Shown: positions 17,021-22,463 of the stretch, piece by piece | How the letters are laid out: each line of letters begins with the position of its first letter | Position numbering within the stretch: position 1 is the stretch's first letter | Position numbers and translations under genes: made by a program | Notes under the pieces: generated by a model | The model's input: the letters and a program-made list of their open reading frames with translations, nothing else | Told to the model about the DNA's origin: nothing | Databases searched by the model: none | Assembly (NCBI GenBank): GCA_046765875.1 | Contig: JBKPSJ010000256.1 | Coordinates: forward strand, 1 to 22,463 | DNA from: DASRHY01 sp046765875 | GTDB lineage: Bacteria; Actinomycetota; Actinomycetes; Propionibacteriales; Kribbellaceae | DNA: 22,463 nucleotides | Reading direction: 5' to 3'

Positions 17021-17028
17021 GATTGTCA
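17014..17028. promoter_or_regulatory. Zur box controlling the znu operon
   Basis: TGAAAATGATTGTCA is a 7-1-7 inverted repeat with a single arm mismatch and matches the zinc-uptake-regulator operator known from Streptomyces and Mycobacterium (TGAAAATGATTTTCA type). It covers the znuA -10 and reaches the start codon, so zinc-loaded Zur should exclude RNA polymerase. It may also affect the divergent YibE/F gene 37 bp to the left. Confidence 0.85.
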
Positions 17029-17963
17029 TGTTGTCGGGTCGATCGTCTCTCGCCGTGCTGCTTGTCCTTGCGCTGGCCACTCTCGCAGGCTGCGGCAGCG
17101 CCAGTGGCACCGCCTCCGGTACGACCAGCGATGGCAGGCTGGACGTAGTGGCGTCGTTCTACCCGCTGCAGTACGTCGCCGAGCAGGTCGGAGGTGACCG
17201 GGTCCACGTCACCACGCTGACCGCGCCGGGGGTCGAGCCGCACGACCTCGAACTGACTCCCAAGCAGGTCGGCCGGCTGACCAAGGCGGCGCTGATCGTG
17301 TACGAGAAGGGCCTGCAACCGGCGGTCGACGAGGCGGTCGAGCAGAACGCGGCCGGCGCAGGATTCGACGTCACAGGCACCGCGCGGCTGGAGGCGACCG
17401 GCGCACACTTCCAGGAGGAGGAGGGCCCACAGCCGCACGACGACATCGACCCGCACTTCTGGCTCGACCCGACCCGGCTCGCCGACGTCGGGGACGCGGT
17501 CGCGGGCCGGCTGGCCCAGGCCGACCCCAACAACGCCGCCGGCTACCGACAGCGCGCGGCCGCCCTGCGCCAGCAGCTCACCACGCTGGACGGCGAGTAC
17601 AGGTCCGGGCTGGCGAGCTGCCGGCTGAAGACGTTCGTCACCACCCACGAGGCGTTCGCCTACCTGGCCCAGCGATACGGTCTGACCATGGTCGGGATCG
17701 CCGGGCTGACTCCGGACGCCGAGCCCAGTCCGGCCCGGATCAAGCAGGTCGAGGACGTCGTCCGCGCGACCCGGGTGACGACGATCTTCTACGAGGAACT
17801 GGTCAGCCCGAAGGTCGCCGAGTCGATCGCTCGCGACCTCAACGTCACGTCAGCGGTGCTGAGCCCGATCGAGGGGCTCGCCGACGAACACTCCAGCGAG
17901 ACCTACCTGACCCTGATGCGCGAGAACCTCGCCGAACTCGAGAGGGCGAACGACTGCTCGTGA
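17028..17963 (+). CDS. znuA: Zinc ABC transporter substrate-binding lipoprotein
   Basis: A 311-aa cluster A-I metal-binding lipoprotein that captures zinc outside the membrane for ZnuBC. The signal peptide MLSGRSSLAVLLVLALATLA ends in the lipobox L-A-G-C with C22. Zinc ligands fit the family: H72 (GVEPHDLEL), H143 (DPHFWLDP) and H207 (TTHEAFAYLA), with an acidic residue near 256-257 or in the later EGLADEHSSET segment. The His-rich loop between the first two ligands is short and acidic (HFQEEEGPQPHDD). C198 and C310 could form a disulfide. The ATG at 17028 is chosen because the promoter predicts transcription to begin there and because ATGs at 17013 and 17019 lie inside the -10/Zur box. It overlaps znuC by 4 bp. 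Confidence 0.93.
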   Translation: MLSGRSSLAVLLVLALATLAGCGSASGTASGTTSDGRLDVVASFYPLQYVAEQVGGDRVHVTTLTAPGVEPHDLELTPKQVGRLTKAALIVYEKGLQPAVDEAVEQNAAGAGFDVTGTARLEATGAHFQEEEGPQPHDDIDPHFWLDPTRLADVGDAVAGRLAQADPNNAAGYRQRAAALRQQLTTLDGEYRSGLASCRLKTFVTTHEAFAYLAQRYGLTMVGIAGLTPDAEPSPARIKQVEDVVRATRVTTIFYEELVSPKVAESIARDLNVTSAVLSPIEGLADEHSSETYLTLMRENLAELERANDCS

Positions 17964-18718
17964 CCACCGACTCCTCCCCCGCCGTCGAGGTGCGCGACCT
18001 GTCGGTCGACCTCGGCGGCCGGCTCGTGCTCCGCGGCGTCGACCTGTCGGTCCGGCCGGGCGAGGTGATCGCCGTCCTCGGCACGAATGGGTCCGGCAAG
18101 TCGACCCTGATCCGTACGATCGTCGGCCTGCTGCCCATCGCGCGTGGCGAGGTCCGGTTGTTCGGAACGCAGATTCAGCGGTTCCGCCAGTGGCGCCGGA
18201 TCGGGTACGTACCGCAGCGGATCACCGCGGCCGGCGGCGTGCCGGCGACCGTCCACGAGGTGGTGACGTCGGGTCGGCTGGCGCGGCGCAGGCTGTTCGG
18301 TCCGCTGACGGCCGCCGACCGGACCGCGATCGCCAGCAGCCTCGAGGTCGTCGGGCTGGCCGACCGCCGACGCGACGCGGTCAGCGAACTGTCCGGCGGT
18401 CAGCAACAGCGGGTGCTGATCGCCCGCGCCCTCGCCGGCGAACCCGATCTGCTGATCCTCGACGAGCCGACCGCCGGGGTCGACCTGGCCAGCCAGGCCG
18501 TGTTCAGCAAGGCCGTGCACACGCTGGTCGGGCGCGGCACCACCGTCGTCCTGGTCAGCCACGACCTCGGCCCGATGGACGCGTTGATCGACCGTTGCGT
18601 GGTACTGCGGAACGGCCGGATCGCGTACGACGGACCCGCGAACGCGGCCGAGACACATGCGCACGTCCATCCGCACGGACCTGACGACCAGGACCGGCCG
18701 GGGTGGTTGCCGGCATGA
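17960..18718 (+). CDS. znuC: Zinc ABC transporter ATP-binding protein
   Basis: A 252-aa ABC ATPase that powers zinc import on the cytoplasmic face. Walker A is GTNGSGKST (41-49), the Q-loop is at Q86 (YVPQR), the signature is LSGGQQQ (144-150), Walker B is LLILDE (164-169) and the switch His is H201 (VSHD). The C-terminal tail carries four alternating histidines, H233, H235, H237 and H239 (HAHVHPH), a possible cytoplasmic zinc-binding site. The GTG start at 17960 overlaps the znuA stop as GTGA, and the stop overlaps the znuB start as ATGA, so the three are translationally coupled. Confidence 0.95.
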   Translation: MTTDSSPAVEVRDLSVDLGGRLVLRGVDLSVRPGEVIAVLGTNGSGKSTLIRTIVGLLPIARGEVRLFGTQIQRFRQWRRIGYVPQRITAAGGVPATVHEVVTSGRLARRRLFGPLTAADRTAIASSLEVVGLADRRRDAVSELSGGQQQRVLIARALAGEPDLLILDEPTAGVDLASQAVFSKAVHTLVGRGTTVVLVSHDLGPMDALIDRCVVLRNGRIAYDGPANAAETHAHVHPHGPDDQDRPGWLPA

Positions 18719-19722
18719 ACGAGCTGCTGTCACTGGACTTCATGCAGCGGGCGTTGATCGCCGGTGTGCTGACGGGACTTGCCGCGCCTGCGATCGGTAC
18801 GTACCTGGTGCAGCGCCGGCTGGCGTTGATGGGCGACGGGATCGGCCATGTCGCGATCACCGGTGTCGCGCTCGGCCTGCTGACCGGGACAGCGCCGGTG
18901 CTCACCGCAGTGATCGTGGCGATCGTCGGCGCTACCGCGATCGAGCTCATCCGGGCGCGCGGCAAGACCAGCGGGGATGTAGCGCTGGCGTTGCTGTTCT
19001 ACGGCGGTATAGCGGGCGGCGTACTGCTGATCGGGCTCGCGGGACAAGGCGCGGTGACTCTGAACACGTACCTGTTCGGGTCGCTGACGACCGTGTCGCC
19101 GTCGGATCTGCGGGTCGTTGTTGTGCTCGCTGTGGTCGTACTGCTGCTGGCCGTCGGGCTGTCGCCGCAATTGTTCGCGGTGTGTCAGGACGAGGAGTTC
19201 GCCCGGGTGTCCGGGCTGCCGGTGCGATTCCTGAGCATCCTGATCGCCGTGATGGCCGCCGTAACCGTGACCGTCGCGATGCGGACCGTCGGGTTGTTGC
19301 TGGTCAGCGCGTTGATGGTGGTGCCGGTGGCGACCGCGCAGCAGCTCACCAGGTCGTTCCGGGCGACGTTCATCGCCGGATGCGGGCTCGGCGTACTGGC
19401 CTGCCTGGCCGGCATCGTCACCTCGTACTACGTGGACGTCGCGCCCGGGGCGACGATCGTCGTGCTCGCCCTGGGTGGGTTCGGGCTCGCGGCCGTGCTG
19501 GGTGTGCTCGTACGCCGGAGGCGCGGCGCACTGGCTGCGGTGCCGGACGAGCACGACGCCGAGGTGGTCGTACCCGACCAGGCCCACCAGCCGGCCGGCG
19601 AGCACGACCACGCGCACAGCGCGGAGTGCGGTCATCCGGCGGTGCAGCACGGCAACCACGTCGACTACGTGCACGACGGGCACCTGCATGCGGCGCACGG
19701 AGATCATTGGGACGAGCATTGA
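18715..19722 (+). CDS. znuB: Zinc ABC transporter permease with His-rich C-terminal tail
   Basis: A 335-aa permease of the ABC-3 family with about eight hydrophobic segments between residues 14 and 270. FMQRALIAGVLTGLAAPAIG, MGDGIGHVAITGVALG and LLLVSALMVVPVATAQQL are typical of ZnuB. Unusually, residues 278-335 form a soluble tail with 14 His and one Cys, including CGHPAVQHGNHVDYVHDGHL and a final HGDHWDEH. That segment resembles small His-rich zinc-associated proteins of actinobacteria, as if such a peptide had been fused to the permease. It probably binds zinc in the cytoplasm. The ATG at 18715 is chosen because it overlaps the znuC stop (ATGA). zur follows 52 bp downstream. Confidence 0.93.
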   Translation: MNELLSLDFMQRALIAGVLTGLAAPAIGTYLVQRRLALMGDGIGHVAITGVALGLLTGTAPVLTAVIVAIVGATAIELIRARGKTSGDVALALLFYGGIAGGVLLIGLAGQGAVTLNTYLFGSLTTVSPSDLRVVVVLAVVVLLLAVGLSPQLFAVCQDEEFARVSGLPVRFLSILIAVMAAVTVTVAMRTVGLLLVSALMVVPVATAQQLTRSFRATFIAGCGLGVLACLAGIVTSYYVDVAPGATIVVLALGGFGLAAVLGVLVRRRRGALAAVPDEHDAEVVVPDQAHQPAGEHDHAHSAECGHPAVQHGNHVDYVHDGHLHAAHGDHWDEH

Positions 19723-19730
19723 GCCGCCTG

Positions 19731-19739
19731 TGAAAATGA
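19731..19739. promoter_or_regulatory. Zur-box half-site before zur
   Basis: TGAAAATGA is identical to the left half and centre of the znuA Zur box, but the right half (ACTCGC region) does not match. It lies 36 bp before the zur start, in the znuB-zur gap, and could allow weak autoregulation of an internal zur promoter. Confidence 0.35.
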
Positions 19740-19761
19740 ACTCGCCGGACGAACACGAACC

Positions 19762-19768
19762 AGGAGGA
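19762..19768 (+). promoter_or_regulatory. zur: Strong ribosome binding site of zur
   Basis: AGGAGGA lies six bases before the GTG at 19775 and fixes that start against the in-frame ATG at 19736 and codons farther upstream. Confidence 0.75.
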
Positions 19769-19774
19769 CCCGCT

Positions 19775-20164
19775 GTGGCGATCGGAGCCCGCTCGACCCG
19801 CCAGCGCGCCGCCGTGGCATCGGTGCTCGAGGGCCAGACCGAGTTCCGGACCGCGCAGGAGATCCACCAGGCGCTGCGCGAATCCGGCGCGGCGGTCGGG
19901 CTGACCACCGTGTATCGCACGCTGCAGGCGCTGGCCGACTCCGAAGAGGTCGACGTACTGCGCAACGCCGACGGCGAGAACGCGTACCGGCGCTGCTCGA
20001 AGGGCCACCACCATCACCTGGTCTGCCGTAGCTGCGGTCGGACGGTCGAGGTGGAGGGACCGGCGGTGGAGCGCTGGGCGGACAAGATCGCCGACGAGCA
20101 CGGCTTCACCGACGTCGCCCACACCCTGGAGATCTTCGGCACCTGCTCGTCCTGCAGACCATGA
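19775..20164 (+). CDS. zur: Zinc uptake regulator (Fur family)
   Basis: A 129-aa Fur-family repressor, assigned to Zur because it is encoded behind znuACB, which is itself preceded by a Zur box. The winged-helix domain covers about residues 1-75, with TTVYRTLQAL (44-53) as the recognition helix. The dimerisation domain has H78-H81 (GHHHHLVC), the structural zinc pairs C84-x2-C87 and C124-x2-C127, and C74 just before. With zinc it should repress znuACB. It overlaps the following amidotransferase gene by 4 bp (ATGA at 20161-20164). Confidence 0.93.
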   Translation: MAIGARSTRQRAAVASVLEGQTEFRTAQEIHQALRESGAAVGLTTVYRTLQALADSEEVDVLRNADGENAYRRCSKGHHHHLVCRSCGRTVEVEGPAVERWADKIADEHGFTDVAHTLEIFGTCSSCRP

Positions 20165-20832
20165 TCGCCGTCATCGAGCACGAGCCGGCCTGCGGGCTGG
20201 ACCGGTTCGCGGGCTGGCTGGGCGTACCGGTGAAGGTCATCCGCCCGTATGCCGGGGACGAGGTGCCGGAGTCCGCCGGGGAGGGCCTGATCGTGCTCGG
20301 CGGGAACATGTCCGCGGACGACGATCAGGTCGCGCCGTGGCTGCCGGCAGTCCGGGACCTGCTCAAGGTGTCGGCCGCGGATGGGGTGCCGACGCTGGGC
20401 ATCTGCCTGGGCGCGCAACTGCTGGCGGTGGCGTGTGGCGGCCGGGTGGACGTGGCGGCCTCACCGGGCCGCGAATCCGGCGTGGTCGACATCGAATGGT
20501 TGCCGGCGGCCTCGGACGACCCGCTGATGAAGGACCTGCCGGACCCGGCCGCCGGGCCGAGCATGCATGCCGATGCGGTGGCCGAACTGCCGCCGGGAGC
20601 GGTCTGGCTCGGGCGTACCGGGATGTACCCGTACCAGGCGTTCCGGGTCGGGCCGGCGGCCTGGGGCGTGCAGTTCCATCCGGAGGTGTCGCTGCCGACA
20701 TTCCGCGACTGGGCTGACGGGCACCCCGAGGTCGACACCGCGGCGGTGACCGCCGAGCTGGTTGCCCGCGACAACGAAGTGTCCATCGTGGGCCAGGCGA
20801 TTGCGATGCGGTTCGCCGCGCTGGCTACTTAG
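20161..20832 (+). CDS. Class I glutamine amidotransferase-like protein
   Basis: A 223-aa stand-alone GATase1 domain. The nucleophile is C82 in LGICLGAQLLA and the partner residues are H173 and E175 in GVQFHPEV, so the triad is complete. It looks like the family related to the glutaminase half of GMP synthase; such single-domain proteins hydrolyse glutamine or gamma-glutamyl compounds, and the acceptor is unknown. There is no synthetase partner in the window. Its ATG overlaps the zur stop, making it the last gene of the zinc operon, although nothing in the sequence shows a role in zinc. Its 3' end overlaps uppS by 8 bp on the opposite strand. Confidence 0.9.
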   Translation: MIAVIEHEPACGLDRFAGWLGVPVKVIRPYAGDEVPESAGEGLIVLGGNMSADDDQVAPWLPAVRDLLKVSAADGVPTLGICLGAQLLAVACGGRVDVAASPGRESGVVDIEWLPAASDDPLMKDLPDPAAGPSMHADAVAELPPGAVWLGRTGMYPYQAFRVGPAAWGVQFHPEVSLPTFRDWADGHPEVDTAAVTAELVARDNEVSIVGQAIAMRFAALAT

Positions 20833-21631
20833 CGCCGCCGTAGCGGCGGTCGCGGCTGGCGTAGATCTCGATCGCCCGCCACAGATCGCGGCGGTCGAAG
20901 TCCGGCCAGAGCGTGTCGAGGAAGACCATCTCGGCGTACGCGAGCTGCCAGACCAGGAAGTTCGACGTACGCTGCTCCCCCGACGAGCGCACGAACAGGT
21001 CGACGTCCGGCACTTCCGGCGCGTACAGGTACCGGTGGATGGTCTGCTCGTTGATCCGCTTCGCCGAGAGCTTGCCGTCGGCAACGTCCTGCGCGATCCG
21101 CGCCGTGGCGTCGGCGATCTCTGCCCGGCCGCCGTAGTTCACGCAGAACTGCAGGGTGATCGCGTCGTTGTGCTTGGTACGTTCCTGGGCGTACTCGAGC
21201 TCGTCGATCACGCTCTTCCACAACCGTGGCCGGCGCCCGGACCAGATCACCCGTACGCCCATCGCGTCCAGCTCGTCGCGGCGCCGGTGGATCACCTCGC
21301 GGTTGAAGCCCATCAGGAAGCGCACTTCCTCCGGCGAACGGGCCCAGTTCTCGGTCGAGAACGCGTACGCCGACAGGTTCTTGACGCCGATCTCGATCGC
21401 ACCCTTGATCACGTCGAGCAGCGACGCCTCGCCCATCTTGTGGCCCTCGGTCCGCGGCAGCCCGCGCGCCTTGGCCCACCGGCCGTTCCCGTCCATCACG
21501 ATCGCGACGTGGTTCGGCACCAACTCCGGCGGGATCTCCGGCGGCCGAGCCCCGGAAGGATGCGGATCCGGCGGCACCGGGTTACGGCGTACCGGCTCGA
21601 CGGCCCGGCGACGTCGCGGCAGCGTTGGCAC
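20825..21631 (-). CDS. uppS: Isoprenyl transferase (cis-prenyl diphosphate synthase)
   Basis: A 268-aa cis-prenyltransferase of the UppS family, which lengthens isoprenyl diphosphates to the polyprenyl carriers of cell-wall synthesis at the membrane. The catalytic segment is VAIVMDGNGRWAKARGLPR (42-60) with D47. FSTENWARS near residue 100 and RSSGEQRTSNFLVWQLAYAE (about 215-234) complete the active site. The first 35 residues are a basic, Pro-rich extension common in actinobacteria. Product length (short, decaprenyl or undecaprenyl) cannot be decided from sequence. The start is a GTG at 21631 with TAGACT six bases upstream. In many actinobacteria recO precedes uppS; here the upstream side holds the vapBC pair. 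Confidence 0.95.
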   Translation of the reverse strand: MPTLPRRRRAVEPVRRNPVPPDPHPSGARPPEIPPELVPNHVAIVMDGNGRWAKARGLPRTEGHKMGEASLLDVIKGAIEIGVKNLSAYAFSTENWARSPEEVRFLMGFNREVIHRRRDELDAMGVRVIWSGRRPRLWKSVIDELEYAQERTKHNDAITLQFCVNYGGRAEIADATARIAQDVADGKLSAKRINEQTIHRYLYAPEVPDVDLFVRSSGEQRTSNFLVWQLAYAEMVFLDTLWPDFDRRDLWRAIEIYASRDRRYGGAK

Positions 21632-21637
21632 GCCGCG

Positions 21638-21643
21638 AGTCTA
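21638..21643 (-). promoter_or_regulatory. uppS: Candidate -10 giving a leaderless uppS mRNA
   Basis: TAGACT occupies -12 to -7 relative to the GTG at 21631, with CGCGGC between. No Shine-Dalgarno sequence and no clear -35 are seen. Confidence 0.45.
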
Positions 21644-21754
21644 GACAGGGCTGCCGCGTCGGCGTGGGCCGTGTGGCCGATCGAATGGCCCACCGCCTGT
21701 CCACAGGCGGCTCCGCACGAACAGCTCGGATGCTGCGATGCTGGTTAGTGAGCT

Positions 21755-21803
21755 ATCCAATATCTGGAGAAGGGATATACGATTGCGGACGATTGCGATA
21801 TCC
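21755..21803. promoter_or_regulatory. Promoter/operator region of vapBC
   Basis: This AT-richer stretch contains TCCA-ATATC-TGGA (21756-21768), GGATAT (21773-21778) mirrored by ATATCC (21798-21803), and two direct copies of CGATTGCG (21780-21787 and 21790-21797) with a 10-bp period. A TACGAT at 21778-21783 could be the -10. Symmetric and phased repeats before a toxin-antitoxin pair suit binding by the VapBC complex. Between it and uppS (21644-21754) nothing else is recognised. Confidence 0.5.
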
Positions 21804-21808
21804 AAGTC

Positions 21809-21814
21809 GGAGGG
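21809..21814 (+). promoter_or_regulatory. Ribosome binding site of vapB
   Basis: GGAGGG lies seven bases before the GTG at 21822 and decides this start over an in-frame ATG at 21738, which would place the antitoxin's N-terminus inside the operator. Confidence 0.65.
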
Positions 21815-21821
21815 TCCAGAC

Positions 21822-22028
21822 GTGGCCAAGACATCGATCGACATCGACGACCGCTGGCTCGAGCTGGCCGCAGAGTTCCTCGGTACCAGAACCAAGAAGG
21901 ACACCGTCAACGCCGCACTGGAGCGCATTGGCCGCGTCGCTGCCATGCAGCGCCACCTCGAGAACGCACGGAACGGCATGTACGCCGACCTACTCGACCC
22001 GGAAGTGATGAAAGGCGCATGGCGGTAG
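21822..22028 (+). CDS. vapB: VapB-type antitoxin
   Basis: A 68-aa antitoxin. The N-terminus MAKTSIDIDDRWLELAAEFL followed by GTRTKKDTVNAAL is the strand-helix-helix of the ribbon-helix-helix VapB family, which binds DNA as a dimer. The C-terminal part (about 40-68, ending DLLDPEVMKGAWR) should wrap the toxin's active site. It overlaps vapC by 10 bp, the usual coupling for such pairs. It probably represses its own promoter together with VapC. Confidence 0.9.
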   Translation: MAKTSIDIDDRWLELAAEFLGTRTKKDTVNAALERIGRVAAMQRHLENARNGMYADLLDPEVMKGAWR

Positions 22029-22441
22029 CGGACTATCTCGTGGACAAGAGCGCAATCGCACGCGACCATCTCCGAGACGTAGCCGCGAAGGTGGAAGAGC
22101 TGCGTTTGGCCGGCCGGCTGGCCCTGTGCGGCATGGTCGAGCTCGAGCTGCTCTACAGCGCTCGGAACGGAACCCGTCATCGCGACATGGAGGCAGACCT
22201 CGACATCACATACGAACGGCTATACACCGAGGAGGAGGACTTCGTCCGCGCCAGAGAGGTCCAGCGTGAGCTCGCCGACACCGGTCGGCATCGCGCGGTG
22301 TCTCTGCCCGATCTGCTCATCGCCGCAGTCGCCGAGCGGCACCGGGTGACCGTGTTGCACTACGACGCGGACTTCGACCTGATCGCGGAGGTCACCGGTC
22401 AGCCGACTCGGTGGGTCGTGCCGAAGGGCTCACTCAACTGA
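22019..22441 (+). CDS. vapC: VapC-type PIN-domain ribonuclease toxin
   Basis: A 140-aa PIN-domain protein. The acidic active site is complete: D9 (YLVDKSA), E41 or E43 (CGMVELELLYSAR), D98 (SLPDLLIAAVAE) and D116 or D118 (HYDADFDLIAEVTG). VapC toxins cut tRNA or rRNA when freed from VapB; the target cannot be predicted here. The ATG at 22019 lies inside the end of vapB. The ending PTRWVVPKGSLN is usual for the group. Confidence 0.92.
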   Translation: MAVADYLVDKSAIARDHLRDVAAKVEELRLAGRLALCGMVELELLYSARNGTRHRDMEADLDITYERLYTEEEDFVRAREVQRELADTGRHRAVSLPDLLIAAVAERHRVTVLHYDADFDLIAEVTGQPTRWVVPKGSLN

Positions 22442-22463
22442 AAGCCGCTCGGTGGGTTCCCGC

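Noticed and set aside
17013..17027. znuA starting at the ATG at 17013 or 17019
   Set aside because: These codons lie within the -10 and Zur box, upstream of the predicted transcription start.
21738..21821. A longer vapB beginning at the ATG at 21738
   Set aside because: This would translate the repeat-bearing promoter region. The GTG at 21822 has a good ribosome site and starts the canonical antitoxin sequence.

Overview
The window is chromosomal DNA from a high-GC actinomycete. The codon bias is strongly GC-rich, many start codons are GTG, and several genes have a TANNNT -10 hexamer placed so that transcription would begin at or next to the start codon. The gene set fits this too: a class II glycyl-tRNA synthetase next to dusB, ppdK, dgt, a znu/zur cluster beside uppS, and an HTH-MurA fusion. 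The combination resembles Nocardioidaceae/Kribbella-type genomes, but the genus is an inference. I recognise 21 protein genes and no rRNA, tRNA, CRISPR array or insertion sequence. No gene-free stretch exceeds 300 bp; the largest are 21632-21821 and 7735-7902.

Left part (1-7.8 kb). Leftward dgt (dGTPase) lies behind a leftward gene fusing a Cro/C1-type helix-turn-helix domain to a MurA-like enolpyruvyl transferase. Facing away from it is a 401-aa acidic protein of unknown function built from repeated modules, followed by an LppX/LprG-like lipoprotein. A perfect 10-4-10 inverted repeat lies between the divergent genes. It covers the likely -10 of the fusion gene and borders the promoter of the unknown gene, so it is a good candidate operator for the fusion protein. 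ppdK (pyruvate phosphate dikinase) runs leftward and its 3' end overlaps the lipoprotein gene.

Middle (7.9-15.7 kb). A leftward series holds a stand-alone LigD-type polymerase, a PhzF-family protein, an HTH protein with two Clp-N repeats, and a cytoplasmic beta-lactamase-fold serine hydrolase. The Clp-N gene is preceded by two nearly identical 17-bp palindromes that hold its probable -35 and -10. A rightward Mug-type uracil-DNA glycosylase follows, then leftward dusB, glyS and an ABM-fold protein, and a small rightward membrane protein.

Right part (15.7-20.8 kb) is a zinc-homeostasis locus. A leftward YibE/F membrane protein with a His-rich N-terminus diverges from znuA-znuC-znuB-zur and a class I glutamine amidotransferase. 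The rightward genes mostly join through 4-bp overlaps. A canonical actinobacterial Zur box overlaps the znuA -10, and a matching half-site lies before zur. YibE/F, ZnuC and ZnuB all carry His-rich tails.

Right edge (20.8-22.5 kb). uppS (cis-prenyl diphosphate synthase) runs leftward, and a rightward vapBC toxin-antitoxin pair follows, with its own AT-richer, repeat-bearing promoter region; this pair looks like an accessory insertion.
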